A DNA stretch of 64,000 nucleotides, taken from positions 62,001-126,000 of the forward strand of contig WBMZ01012795.1 of NCBI GenBank assembly GCA_013400975.1. The letters are read 5' to 3'. Made by a program: the position numbers and the translations under genes. The notes under the pieces are model-generated. The model saw only the letters and a program-made list of their open reading frames with translations, was not told where the DNA came from and searched no databases. The stretch's first letter is position 1, and each line of letters opens with the position of its first letter. Below, in pieces: positions 12,013 to 25,765 of the stretch. Source of the stretch: Atrichornis clamosus (Eukaryota > Chordata > Aves > Passeriformes > Menuridae).

Positions 12013-12660
12013 GTCACAGAATCAGAGAACAGATGAGATTGGAAGGGATCTCTGGAGGTCATCTGATGCAAGCTCCTGTTCAAACAGGACCACTCAGGTT
12101 GTACAAGACCATTCAGGCAGCTTTTGAATATCTCCAAGCAACCCTCACAGTAATGGAAGGGTTTCCTGATGTTTGGTGGGAACCTCCTGTTCTTCTCTTT
12201 GTGCCCATTACTGGCTGTTCTGCCACTGGGCACTACTAAGAATAGGCTTTCTCCACCTTCTCTGCAGCCTCCTTTTAGTTGTTTATATACACTGATAAGA
12301 TTCCCATGAGCCTTCTCTTCTACAAGTTGAACTGCCCCAACTCTCTTGGTTTTTCCCCATATGAGAGGTGCTCCAGTCTCTGTTCATCTTGGTGGCCCTT
12401 TGCTGGACTCTGTCCAGTATGTCCATATCTCTCTTGTACTGGGCAGCCCAGAGATGGACACAGCACTGCAGGTGTGGCCTGATCAAAGCTGAATAGAGGA
12501 GGAGGATCCCCTCCCTTAACTTTGCCTAATGACACCCAGGACACCATCAGTCTTTTCTGAGCAACAGGGCTCATTGCTCATGTTCAACTTGGTGTCCACC
12601 AGGACATCCCGGGTCCTTTTCTGCCAAACTGCTTTCCAGGTGGGTGGTCTACAGAATGGG
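12013..12660 (-). mobile_element. CR1 LINE, 5'-truncated copy
   Basis: The plus strand starts with the CR1 3' end in reverse ('cacagaatcagagaa', then 'gattggaagggatctctgga'). It continues through the reverse complement of the ORF2 C-terminal region. Translated on the minus strand, the part around 12283-12486 gives CR1-type residues (RPHLQCCVHLWAAQYKRDMD, then DRVQQRATKM), the tail of the LINE endonuclease/reverse transcriptase ORF. Frames are broken by indels and stops, so the copy is inactive. The 5' boundary near 12660 is where CR1 similarity stops. Confidence 0.93.
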
Positions 12661-15600
12661 ATTTGTAACTCTCCAAAACTTATAGTACAAACTGATTTGA
12701 AAGTATGCCCTTTGTCTTTGCAGAACTTTAAGCCTTTCTTGATGAAAGACTCTTCTCAAGTTACATTTTGGATGCACAAGCCATGGAGTTTTCCTCATAA
12801 ATTGAATTGAAAATGTTCCTTGTATGGTAAGTCTACAATGAAAGAGTATGTGTGGTGCAGGGTTACCCAAACCAGCTCTAAACAAATTAGCCTGGGTACC
12901 AGCTGCTGTGTAACTCTGTTAGCCAAGAGCTCCATCAAGGCTAATGAGTTCTGCTGAGAGGCAGGAGACATTAAGTCAGGCAAAGCATCCTGTTGCCATG
13001 GTATTCTTTTACTCCTAATTTGATAATTTGGCTATTGTGCTGATTTTCAGCAGCTAAATATCTGTAGCATGTATTTTCAATACTGTTTGCATGTATTTAG
13101 GCTCTGCAATTAAATAATTCAGAATCAAATTTAACTCTAAGCTGTGTATTTATGTACATGGAGTATAATGAACAGAATATATTTCATATTAGCAACTATT
13201 TATCTCAGTGAAACTAATTGTACTTCATGTGAAGGGAAGCATGGAACCTGAACTTACTGATCAGAATGTTATTGGAGATAATGTGGAATTGTCTGGTAAA
13301 CTCACAGCTTCCATAAATACATTTCCTAATTTATTTCCCAATGAATGGCTGTAATTTTTTTGGTAGGGGAAAGGTGAGGTAAAGCCTTTCTCATTTTAAG
13401 AATTAGTCTGGCAGAGAATTGAGAATAGTATGCCATAAATGACTTATAAAAAGATGCATGTTGTAACCATGCTGTACCTTGGGGAATGTGTAAAAAGCCA
13501 AGTGTTCCACTGGATGTTCTTGGATACTGGGTGAGAGTATAGTAAGTGTGCTGCAGACCTTCCAGGCTATCCTTCTTTGGGCTTGGTGTATTATATCTAT
13601 CCTAAGTTTTTATCCCAATTGAATGACAATCTATATCTGCACCAAGGATCTTGCAGAAATATATTTTTGGAGCTTTGGCTAAAAGTGATAAAATCCAGTG
13701 GATCCTGTGAAGGTCCCAAAAGAAAATAATTTAGTAAAACTTAGTAGAAACTCATACATTCATAAATGCCATTTTCAAAATGAAGAGCCTTTAAACTACA
13801 AATTTCTACAATAATTATCTTGGTATTTGATTTCTCTGACTTTAAAACTACTGTCAAATGTTTAATGGATCAGTAGGAAGGAAGCATGTATACAGACAAT
13901 TATTTGTCCTGGAGCTGGTCGAGTCTATAGTTTTTTATTGAGTGTATAGATCTAACCTACAGATTCTCACAGAAAATGTCATTGAACATAGAAATGAGTA
14001 ATACAAAGGACATCCTTGTAATATCCTTCCCTCTTATATACAGTTATCAGAAATAACCACCCCCCACCTTCCTATAACAAAATACAGTTCTCAGTAACAG
14101 GAAAGGAAGAGTTAGGCTATGAGAAATATTTAGTTATTTCTAACTAGGTGCACTGAGATATTACAGTGGCAGTGGTCCATCAGGAGCCCCACTAGCTATA
14201 ACTGCAGAGGTAAAGACAGACAGACTTCTCTCCCAGAGGGGTAAACCCCTACATTTGCTAAATGTTTGGCCTTGTGACAAAATCTTAATCTGTATGGGTG
14301 TTACATGCAGAAACATAAAACTCCATGTCTTCTCTGCCTCAAAACAAAAAAAATCTTCTTATACCTAGACAAAACCACATTGGCATGCATTGGAAATTGA
14401 GTGCTGAAAATCACTAATCTTTCGGAAAATGCAATTATGTGCATCGAAAGTGTGTGGGGGTGTAAGAGCTTGAGACAGAACCACATGGCATGGCTGTTTG
14501 CAAGCCCTCTAAGATTTTTCCATTTGAATTCTTTTACTTCCCAGAAAATGTATTCCAGAATAAGTGACACCTCCTCTTGGCATGTCCAATTTCTCAAATT
14601 GAAAATATCACCAAAATTTCCAATTTTTGGCTAATATTCAAAGGATGAAAGTTGCATTAGCTTCTTATCCAGGACAGTCAGCTGAATAACAGCTTTCTGC
14701 ACTGTAGCTTTTTTTAACTGTATCACAATAAACTCCAGTGTAATAATAGAATTCTCTTCTTGAACTCAAGCAATTTATGTGATATTAATTGATGTGCTGA
14801 GAAAAGTTTAATAATTTTTGGGAAACGGACTATACTAACCAGTCATTCAGCTGTGTGAACTCTCAAATAACACAAGCTGCAGAACACAATCATGCAGTCC
14901 TTTGTCAGGTCAGGTTGCACAAAGTTAAGCTAAAGCATACTCTCCAGAAAGGCATCTTCTAATAGGTTGAAGATTTTGAGTGTGAAAGATGCCATACAGT
15001 CCTTTGTAAAGTCTTCCAATGCCTAATCATGATGTCCTTTCCCCCATTAAAGCTTAATGCAATGGAATTCCTATTATCCACATTGTTGTTCCTTAGAAGA
15101 AGAATACCTTATTGAATCAGGAAAAATAAAACTATTTCTCACTCCTGCATAAGCAGTTCTTCAAGCTCTGCACAATTTTATGACTACTTATGATATGGTG
15201 GTAGTGAGCACATCAAAATTATCCGGAGATTGTTTCCAAGGTGCATCCAGCATTTGTACACAGAACGGCAGCTCAGGCTAAGCTGGCTTCTCTGAGTGAA
15301 CGGAAGGAGCACAAGCAGCCATAGCAATGCAGATGCAATGGCAAAGGCTTTCTCCAGGCTTTCCCATTACTGGGAACACACATCCTGGGGCTCTGTGGCA
15401 TCCCTCTGCTGGACGCCCACCCAGACACCAGCCTGTACCACTCAATCTCTCCCCTGTTGCTGCACGTGCTGCTTAGTTGGTGGTGAAGGGATGCAGGGCC
15501 AGGACAAAAGTCAGTGGTGGCACAGCAGTTCGGAGCACAGACAACGAGTGAGCTCTCTTGCCCTTGAGCTTTGCTGACTGCCTGAACCAGCGTAGCTCAA

Positions 15601-17639
15601 ATAACCAGCACTGCTGACCGGAAGGAGAGCTGGGAGGTGACCAGTTTCTTCTCTCCTGTTCCTCTCATCTGCTTGCCACTGCTTACTTAGCTTTCTTCTG
15701 GTGGAGGAAAAACATGGACTGGAGAATGGGCTCTGTCTTTCTGGGGTGTCTGGAGAGCTGGCTGCTCAAGTGGGGTGCGATGCTGCTGGTGCTGCCCCTT
15801 AGGCTTGACTTCGAGCCATGTTAAATCTCATGAAAATTGGAGGAGCTCTTGCTCTTGTGTTTAAGACTGATTTTTGTGCTACTCTGATGACCACTACTAA
15901 GGCATACCTGCCTAACCTTTAACATGCTACACGTCACAATCACACTTTATTTTGCCTTTTGTGGCAAAATGAGGTAATGTCATGCTCTGAAGTAGAAAGA
16001 CCCGTGTCTTTTGCACAAGTAGATTTATGTTTCTACATTACACTAAAGAAAAATTAGGTTTACAGTGTAAGTTACATTAACTGTTGTGAATATAAGGAAT
16101 GTTTGATGGGAATTTAATAATTACACTGATTTCAAGGGCGTGTCAACAAGACTTCAGCTCCAGAGTGGAGCCACTAGAAGAGAGAGTGCCTCCAAGTATA
16201 CGATGAAGTAGACAGATTAGAATTTGGTTGAAATTACTATAGATTAAAACAAAGTAGTCAATAAAAATGCAAACACTCTGAAGTGTTTTAATAAGAGTAT
16301 ACTTAATCACCGTCAAACAGCATTCAGGAATATGTGCCACAGGGATTCAGGGCTGCTCATCCAAACTGTCCTGTTCCTCACCTTCTCCGTAAGAAGGTTT
16401 AATCTTTGCTGAAGGATTCAGATTTGCCACTCTCTAACTCCTTCTGTATATTCCTTTAGATTACTCTGGAGAAGCCCTGTATATTTAGGCCTTGTTGACA
16501 TGAAGCTTGACCTGAAGTCATTTGGAATCAACTGCAATCTGTGGAGCTACATGCGTGTTTGGTACCATGGAAGTCATTAAGTTTAAAATGCTGAGTTGGG
16601 GCTACATAGCCAAGTCACTGTGTATTGAGTTAAATGCACACCACCTTCTTGTCAAGGAATTAAATATGTATTGCACAGATAACCATGGGATTTTTATTTT
16701 GGGTGGGCATTTAAACAAATTATTTTGCATTTTGAACAGTTGCCAAACTCTTCTTCAGCTCAAAACCGTATATGCTTTTTGGCTTTGCTTATAGGCTTTT
16801 TGGCAGCGGGGTTTGGTTTTTTAATTTCTCTTTTTTTCACTGAAGGCAAAAATCTGATCAATTTATGATCTTCAACAATAAGAGTCTATGTACAGAACTT
16901 TCTCTTAATTACTCTAGATCACTGCTACGTGGCAAATCATGTACACGTAGCTCCCGTTCATTTCTGCTGCACACAAAAGCATTGATTAGCTAATAAGGCA
17001 GCACAAATGTGGACAGCAGTTTTATCAGAAACCTTCTCACCTTTTCCTTCTTATTTATTTGCTGGGGGTTTTGTTAGCACCTGGAGGTGAGTTGTTCGGA
17101 TGTATCAAGCACTAGCAGCCGTGTGGAGGGAAGGGGTGAGTCAGTCAGCCCTGAAAGGTTCCTGTAGGGTGACCACACCTGCTCACAGCCACCACCGCTG
17201 CTAAAAGCAGAAAATGAGCTTCAAAATGCACAGGCCAGGTTTTCATGCCAGCCTGTGCAGGGTCTTGTCACCCATCTCAGCGTTTGGGGCAGTGTTTCTC
17301 AAACTGATACCTAAAAATTGTTCTGCAAAGAACTGAAACGTTTTATGTGCTTCATTTCCACTCTTACTCCCATGCTTTCCAGAAGGAGGCAAACATTAAA
17401 TAGGGAAAAACAGAAGTAACCAATTCATCTTCAGTGTTTCAGCTGTTAAATGATAAACAGCATTGTTATAAAAGGTGGACACTAGGCTTTTTTAGACTTT
17501 TTTCCTTTAGAAGAAACCGGTGGTCTTTGGGATTTAAAAGAGTTTAAAGATTAAATCATATTCTTTGGGAAGCAGATCTCTAGAGCAAGCATTTGGCAAC
17601 CTGTTTTGATTAAATATTTTTTGAATATCTCAAAAGTAT
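12661..17639. other. Non-coding stretch
   Basis: Mostly AT-rich. A block from about 15290 to 15830 is richer in G and C and contains an open frame of about 90 codons, but no family or splice support was found; it could be an old retroelement or a non-coding RNA exon. The phrase GGCAGTGTTTCTCAAACTG at about 17288-17306 resembles the terminal repeat of old hAT (Charlie/MER5-type) DNA transposons, with no convincing partner end nearby. Confidence 0.35.
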
Positions 17640-17935
17640 CCTAAAAAATTCACTGCCCCTCAACAGGTTTTTGATGGCACCTGGTGCACTGATCTCATTT
17701 CTGTATTTCAGGTGAAGCTACAGCCCATTCAGTCTGACCTCTGTTGCAGGATCAGTCACATACTCTAAAGCCTTGGCATAGCTCTTCTTTTGCTGATGTA
17801 GCTTTTCTAGATCATATTTGTCATAATCAATGAAACACAAATTTTTTTCTCCATCAGCTTTCCCAAGAAGCCCAAATCTCCCTGTTTCCATTTTGAGTGG
17901 TGCTTCAGGTTGCACATAATTCAAGTGTTTGCACT
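17640..17935 (-). pseudogene. Coding-like fragment, possible retropseudogene, unidentified
   Basis: On the minus strand the frame is open from about 17933 to 17718, stops once at TAG, and then stays open for about 35 more codons to near 17620. The translation is unlike chance frames: it includes LKMETGRFGLLGKADGE, then LCFIDYDKYDLEKL and QQKKSYAKALEYV, with charged and aromatic residues in protein-like balance. The 5' side has an in-frame TGA and no good splice acceptor, and the donor-like GTCAGA near 17733 is poor. This fits a fragment of a processed or decayed gene copy better than a live exon. I do not recognise the parent gene, and no poly(A) tail or target-site duplication is visible. 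Confidence 0.3.
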
Positions 17936-20900
17936 TTCAGCACTTACAACATAAAGAGCTTCTGTTGCAATGCATATGAGTCATGTGTCTCAAAATCTTT
18001 TTTCTGGGACTCTAGCCAAACAAGATGAGCTTCTTGCCCTTTTTTTCCTTTTTCCCTCTGTAAATAGCTAAGACACTATCTGAAAGGAAAATACCTTAAG
18101 CTCGAAACTTTGCCCTCAGGTGAAGCTGTTCCACTGTTGAAAAATCTTGTGTTTTTAAATGTTTAAATAATAGATTAACTGAAGGCCTGCATGTTTCTTA
18201 GAAACAGAATGAAAAATTTGGGTGATTTGGGGTGATTCTGGCAGTTACAGAGCCTGAAATGACTGTCAAATAGAGAGGATGAGGAGACAGGTGCAGAGGC
18301 AACTAGGGACGGTGCTCCATCATTGCAGAGTCGATCACTTCACTTGCATGCTGTTGAAAGACACTGTCTGAAAAAAAAAAGAGGAAATTCCAATTTTGTT
18401 TTGGAATACTATGTCTGAAAACCAGAAATTATTTATCTCATATTGCTAACAAATGTAGTGGTGATTCCCCTGCAGCCATGATAATAAACTCTTTCAAAAA
18501 TATCAGTTACTCAGAGAAAGACAGTCTCAGGTAGTGAAAGGCAAAAGATTAATCAGAATTGGTATGCAAAGAACATTTCACACCTCATAATCCTGTTTTT
18601 TTTAATACAAGTTCTTGTGTTATGTCCATCATCACTTTATAATGGGAAGTCAAGTGGAAGGGGAAATTTCAGGTTTGCAAATCACTAGTAAGTCTTCCTC
18701 ACATTTCTTAATAAAAAAGGGGTTTTCTTTTCTTCTTTTCTTTATTTATATTATGTAGCTAATGTTACATTTCAAAAGAAGAGGAGAAGCCAAGCTTTCA
18801 GCCAACATTCAGACTTTATTTTACAGTACATAGAGAAAAATACAGGCAGAAATCCTGCTGGACAAGTGAATGTGTTCATATTAAGAAATGAGGAGATCTA
18901 GGCTGGATGTATATCTTGTTTCTAGTAGGTCCAGACTTTTTGAAGAAAATTAGAACTCTATTTGAACTTCAACATAAAAAAGCTTGAAGTATTAGTTGAG
19001 CCAAGTGTTTACTGACATTGACATATAGATGTGAATTTTTTATTCAGTTTTCATGCTAGATCTAAAATTGGGAAGGGATCTATTTTAGGTTATTCTTGTC
19101 AACATGATATTATTAAAAGCTTGAATATCTGAATAAATTTTGGAAGTGCTGCCCATTATACTTGGTAATTTGCCAGATAAGGAGCTGTGTTTCAGTATTT
19201 GAATTAAGTTCAACAAACATATAGAGTGTTAATATATCCTATACTTACAAAAGATAGGCTGCCACTAAAAATAAAATGGGTATGATAAAGCAATTTTGTA
19301 ATTAAGGAAGACTGCTACAGATACTGTTTTACTGACATATATCACTTCACTGTGAAACTTCACTTCTATTAAATATTTTCTCTCTACACATCTTCCCATA
19401 CTGGAGCTGCAAAGCTTCTCTAGCACTGATGGATGTCACCTGGGGCAAGACCGAGATCCAGAAGGTCTCTGCAACAATGCAGTGTGGTCATAAACAGAGT
19501 TGTAACAAATGTGAAAGAGCTGCTCAGGAAAGCAGCACTTTACAGATAATGGTTTTATTTAAATAGTAAATAGGCATCCTCTCTCAGCATGCCAGTGAAT
19601 CAGGTTCAGCTTGAGCATGGGTCACAGTCCAGTTTCATGTCATGTAAGTGAGTGATAAAATGTGCAAGAGGCTAAAAGGCAAAATTCAAACTAGCCCAGT
19701 ATCTAAGGAGATGAGATCTAATTGTATACAGAGGTTTGGAGGAAGAAGAAATGTCAGCTGGAGAAACATCTGCTGTTGTTAGCTGCAGTCCTTTTCCAAA
19801 GCTGAGATGTCTCCTTCAAAAGTGTAGGGTAAATGTCAACAAAAAAACCCCATCACCAAAAAATTCTGCCAGCAACACAGTGTGTTTTCCCCAAGTTTTC
19901 CTTACAGAAATGGACTGAAGTATCTTCCCTGGGAAGTAACTAAAGAACTGATAAAGTGAAATTTGAACTTTATTGTCTACCTTGAGAGGAAAATGGAACA
20001 ACATGTGACAGATATGAATTTTTTATTTTAATCATAGTAACAGATGCTTTGTTCTGATGTCGATAAGAGCAGGGAAAAAATGAGATTTTTTTTTTAAAAG
20101 AAAGGATGCCTATTTTTACTTCATTTTCCTTTTAAGTTCTAGTTACCAGCTCTGGGAATTCAAGCAGGGAATCAAACTGGGGCTCAGTTCATCCTCACAA
20201 GTACAAGGTTGTGCCATTCAGGTTGTCTCCTCATTACACAGGGACAAGTCTTGCTCTCAGTGATGAGAAAAGAGTTCCACTGAAAATGTAGCATCAAACT
20301 GCTATGAGTAATCAGATTAATCAGTGCTGAGGGCAGTCAGTGACAACCCAAAGAAAAGGGCGCATTTTACATGGAGAGGCTCTTCACGAAAGTGCACACA
20401 TTCCTTTTCATCTGCATGTTTGTGGATGCACTCATATATTCGTAATGCCATGCCAGATGTAGGGGAAAAAGATCCATTTCATAAGTTGTAACTAGCCCAG
20501 AGCAAGGAGGATAGAAGTGGAGGCATGAAAGAGAAAATATTAGTGAATCTATAGTGTGTCTTCTGCTTTCCTACCAAGAGTTCCTGTGAACTAGGTAACT
20601 GATACACCACACTTACCATCCTGCCTAGCAGGGACTTGCTCCTTCATCCTCTACTGACTTGAGAAAACATATAATTAGATCAGTTCTCAAATATATAACC
20701 CATGATTCTATTGTTTTTTTCTGATGCTGGACTTTCCCTGTCCCAAAACCCACACCACAACTATAGACCTTAAGGGAAACGTCTCAGAAAACTTCTAAGA
20801 GGATATTATTTATGTCATAGTTGGGATAGATAAATACATCAGATAATGAAATTTAGATGTTATTTATATAGGTGGTGGTCCAAGGTGGCTACAGGTCATT

Positions 20901-23900
20901 GCAGTCATCAAATAACAACCAGATGTCTATATGGGCCTAAATTCTTGCTGTTTTACACCAAGAGAATTTTCTGAACTACTGTGTTATGAACACTTACATA
21001 TTTCTTGTAAATATAAATCGCTATGAACTCTTAGTCTTTTTGTTCCAGTTCCTGCTGAAATAACTCATTGAATAAATGAAGTCTTTACGTGTTGGGGAAA
21101 ATGGTTTTGATAAAACTGATTCTGTAAAGGCCTGTGACTTCAAGCTGACTATCTGAAAGAAAAAGTTTACATGAAAATACAGGCCTAGGATAGATGAGTT
21201 TTAAGGTAGACTTCAATTTCACAGTAAAGTTAGCAAGTACCTTTGTGCTGTGCTTTACTGAAAGCGTAAACCTATGGTCTTCTACTCAGGTTGCATGAAA
21301 TTGTTCAACTCAGTTTGAAACAATAAAGATGTGACGTTTGTTTTTACACTGAGGTGTGAAACATGGCCTAAGATGCTGATGGATGCATGATCACCATTCT
21401 TTAGAAATTCACAATCACTTCAAACTTTTAGTGCTGTGTGTTCAGCAGACATATGACAGCTGGTCTTAAAGACAATGCTAGAAATTTAGGCACAAATTTC
21501 ATAAATTAATATTATCCTGAAGGTACTGGCAGGAAGACTTGATTTACTGAGTTGGTAGGTAATAATAACCAGAGAGATCCTCCCAGGTGGAGTAGGCTCT
21601 AATTACATCACTGGAAACAAGGGGAAGGGTCTGGGTTTTGCCTTTAAATGCAGTAAACTATCTCATAAAGAGTGAGCAATAGACTCCCTCTGACAACAAA
21701 ATTTGCAATATAAATGCAATTCATGCCATCATTTGCATTTTTCCTGCATTTATACATACCTGCTGTTTTGAAACACAGAGTTTTGCTGTGAATTTATCAT
21801 CTGATTGCAGAGGTTCATTCCTAACTCCTACAAAACTGAGAACTAAATGTGTTAAGGAATTCAAATCCTTCAGTCTTCTCTTTCACGTTTTTTCTTTGCA
21901 TTCCCATAGAGAAGTAACATACTTTTATTATTATAGAATGTGAAAAAAAAAAGTATGTGTGTGTATGCAGGAGTATATGAGAACACGTGAAGATATATCA
22001 AGAGAATAGAGCCCCAAAGTGAAACTGAGCCTAAACTCTCTCCTGCAAAGCCACTGAATGGTTGGTTCTCCTTTCTCTGAAAGACTCTTGAGAGGCTGAG
22101 CCACCACACAAATACTGTGCCTCGTATAAATGTTTCTGTTGAGGTCTCATCTATATTCAGGGTGGGTGGGAGGTAGGGAAGAAGCAGGAGGACTGTCAAC
22201 TACACAGAGTAGCTGTCTGGGTAATGGGATGTTAATACCTTTCAGGCTGTAGATTTTAAGTCTGGAACAATTTGATTTAAAAAGTAAAATATTCTCATGA
22301 CATAGATAATTTCCCTGTCCCACAGAGGCCTTCCAAACTGTTTCTGAAAATAAGCACCAAATACTTTTGGTTAACCAGTGAACCACCAGTTTTCAATCTT
22401 ACTTTAGGATTTGTGTAGATTCATTTTCTATAATGTCTGTCTGATGACTGGCAATGGCTTAGTGTGATGACTAAGCAATGACTGAGCAGTAACTCACTGT
22501 TTTTGATAACTGTCTGTTTTAATCCTCAGTTAGGGCTCAGATGTATGGTTTAGTTCAGCATAACAGGCTGTCTGCATCACAAGAGCCCTGTAAGGTGTCC
22601 ATATTTACACTTCTGTTCAACAGGCATTAAAAATGCTGTGAACTTCATTTCACCATCTTTCGCCACCACATTTCTTTCTACCAGCGTCTTTTCAAATCTG
22701 AATGTAAATCAACATTCCAAGAGCTAGATCCCATAAATGCATACTAGCAGAGATTGTTTTTATTGCCCAGTTCTCAGAGTGATGTCCAGAGCCTTAAGTT
22801 TTTGTTCTCTCTGTAGTGCATGAGGGAAGTCAACAATTGGCTTTCTGAAAGGCAGCTGTGTTGAAGATGGAGCTGTCTGTGCTAGACTAGCATTTTTGTT
22901 TCCTTTAAATATTTATTAGTTATTCAGATAATGACTGAACAGAAGCATCTTGGATGCTTTACCTCTTCTTCATTATCAGGGAAAATTCATAATACAATGT
23001 CAGTTTCTTACAAGATGAATTGGATTGCCACGTTGACAGTGCACCAGAAAAATAAAAAATCAAACCCATCACATGAAGAGAACAGATGTAGTTTCTAGGT
23101 TAAATGTTCAAAATGTTCAAAATGTATGTAGGAAGCTGGGACTTAACCTTTGAGTATTTTTGAGTCCTCCTCTTAGAGGAAATAACAGAAAAATAACCTC
23201 TTCCACCTGAACCAGACCTCCCTTACCACCTGAAGACCTCCTTTAACAGAGTGGGTGCACATGCAAGATTACAGTTCTATATGAAAATTCCTCAGATATG
23301 GCAAGGAGTCAGATGCATAAAGTGATTGTTTATAATTTAAATTTTAAAAAAATCACAGACCACATATGAATGAAAGATGAACAAACCGTAGCTCATTTTT
23401 CCCTTTCTGAGACAATGCTATTAACTGAATGGGTCTTGAGTTGTTGTAATATGAGGTGAGGAACAAACACGCACAGATTATCCCAATGTATGGAAGTAGA
23501 TTATAAAGTGCAACCAAGCAAAGTCTATGTCTGGTATGGTTTAGTCAAATTTTTCTTCATACTTCTTTGACAATAGATACCAAGTCTTCTATTGAGCATA
23601 CCCAGAAACGTATGTCTATAATTTACCACAAACCTAATGCAAGTTCTGGAAACACCCATGTGTCAGTGTGCTTGGATAAATGCTGCCTGCTCGTGACCCT
23701 GTGCAGATTCTTGAAAGCGTGAGAAACAAAGAAACACAGACAAGCATTTTATGCTTACTTGCTCATGGAAATGAGGGAGATTCTATTTTCCTTTTTTAAT
23801 CAATGCATAAAAGAAAGCAGACATTCTGACACTTTATCACCTCTGATTCTGTAGAGAACAATAAATGGAAAAAGATTTCAAATAAGCAGACATCAGTTGT

Positions 23901-25649
23901 TGGTGTGAGTCATCCTGATGAATAATTGTGATAATGAGAATGGTATATTGTGTATCTAACATGAAATCTCTATTTCTGAAATAGGTTGCTATTCAGCTTT
24001 TAAATTTTTTTTAAATCTTTATCTATGTGGAGTTTACAATAGTTCTATCATAAATTTCCATTGTGTATCTGTTGTAGAAAAGATGTACAGAAGACAAAAT
24101 TTTAGATATAATTCAGTATTTTAAAGATAATTCTGATGCAAACCCATTTTAGGCAGTTGCTAACTTTCACTGTTTTTGTGAGCTTTGAACTCATGCTGTA
24201 TAGAGTTCTGTAAAAAAAATTTTTTTTTCCCATTTAAAAATATTAATGGAAAAAATATTGTGCAAAATATCTTTTTGCTGGAGTAGCAAATAAGAGGACT
24301 TCTTAAGTGAAGAAATAGGTTCCTTTCTTTTCTGAAAACCATACTCTTGCTATGAAAATGATTACCTGAAAAAATAGTAATAGAAGACAATAACAGATGA
24401 ATTTGCTACCTGTAATGTAGTTCAGTCTATTCTAGTCTGTCCTGGTACAGGCACTTTAGACAGAGAGACTTAAAAAGATGAGATTGTAGGTGCTCACATG
24501 CAAACATGCACTGCAGTCTGTCCTCTTCCTCTGCATGTGCTAAATTGATAATCTCTGTCCATCCCTGTTCAGGTGTAAAAGGAAGATATTACTGTAGCTA
24601 AAAAAGAAAGTAGCTCAGATGCTACTGGTTATCTAGTTATGTCTTTTGGCTTAAGTGGTCACCTGTGAAATAAGTTCTTTCTTTCCTAAAGAAAGTTTAC
24701 TTTCTCCAAAGAATTCATGACAGCCATTAAAATCATTCTGGCTTTATAGAATATCACCTCAGAAGAGATTGTTACTATAACAATAGAAAAGGTTGGACAT
24801 AGAGAAGTGTTTTAATTTTCCTGTTATTTACAGGAGAAGAAGGAAGAAGCAGAATCTGTTTAGGGAACGATTTGTTTTCTGCAAATAAGGATTGTTATAC
24901 CAAAATACTTGCAGCATATACTAGAAAACATCAGTGGTTGTTAGCTGTCACAATAGTAAATTTATACACAAGAGAAACAGGAAAAGAAAAAAATAAATTG
25001 TTTAATAACCGTATCACTTTGAAATTCTCCTGACCCAATGATAACAATGTGTAAAATCATTCGTTGCTATAGCAAAATGTCAGTTTGGTGCTAGGAAGCA
25101 TTTAATAAGCTTTCTGCTTGATACATTTAATATGACTTCAGTGTTTTACTTGAGAAAGTAAAACACCACGTTTAAGTGACTGGTGTTGAATTCCGGAGAG
25201 CAAAGTGCCAGTCACAAAGAATCAGGTCTGTTTAGCGCCCACATTTGCTTGGCTCCTGTGAATAATTCTCTGTCCGGCAGAAGATGTTAAGTAAAGCCTT
25301 TAGCTGTCTTCAGCAGCTATGGATAACTTCCAGCAAATCACAGAAACCAATAAACACAGGTAGTATAATTATGTATGTTCAGTCACATATAGAGGTTCTC
25401 ATATTTTCTAGACTTATTTATGTATGGATGCAAACTAAGTTCCCTGGTGGTTTCCTTCTCTTCTAATTCAAAACTGAGCACCTTACTGCCACATTTTCTG
25501 TTTCCTATTTTCAGACTGCATTATTCACCAGTCATGCCTGGACATCTTTCCCCAGGTTTTTGCAGGACCCTGGGCACACACTGGAAGAAGAGCGGTTCCC
25601 TCCATGGTCAAAGTGGTACAGTTGGTTGACATGAGCTCAAACAGACCCA
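17936..25649. other. Long non-coding stretch
   Basis: AT-rich, with scattered homopolymers (A10 near 18370 and near 21950, T9 near 20085), a short (GT)n near 21956-21965 and a local 9-base direct repeat (ATGTTCAAA) near 23105-23122. No repeat family, RNA gene or coding exon could be supported. The longest frames (21870-22199 minus and neighbours) are low-complexity. Confidence 0.4.
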
Positions 25650-25765
25650 ATACGTATCACCCCTATTTTAGAGGTGTATTTGCCAGGAGAGTGGTGATGT
25701 GACCCAAGGTCACAGTAGACAGTGGTGGTGGAGTCAGCAGCAGAGTGAAATTTCCTGGCTGTCAT
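25650..25765 (-). repeat. MIR-like SINE remnant, reverse orientation
   Basis: The plus strand reads TATTTTAGAGGTGT, then AGGAGAGTGGTGATGTGACC, then CAAGGTCACAGTAGACAGTGG and GTGGAGTCAG. This matches the reversed MIR core ('attttacagatgaggaaact...gaagtgacttgcccaaggtcacacagc...agtggcagagc') in the same order. Divergence is high, as expected of an old SINE. Boundaries are approximate. Confidence 0.6.

Noticed and set aside
20150..20200. tRNA-like phrase (GGGAATCAAACTGGGGC)
   Set aside because: No cloverleaf or A/B box arrangement could be formed; probably chance.
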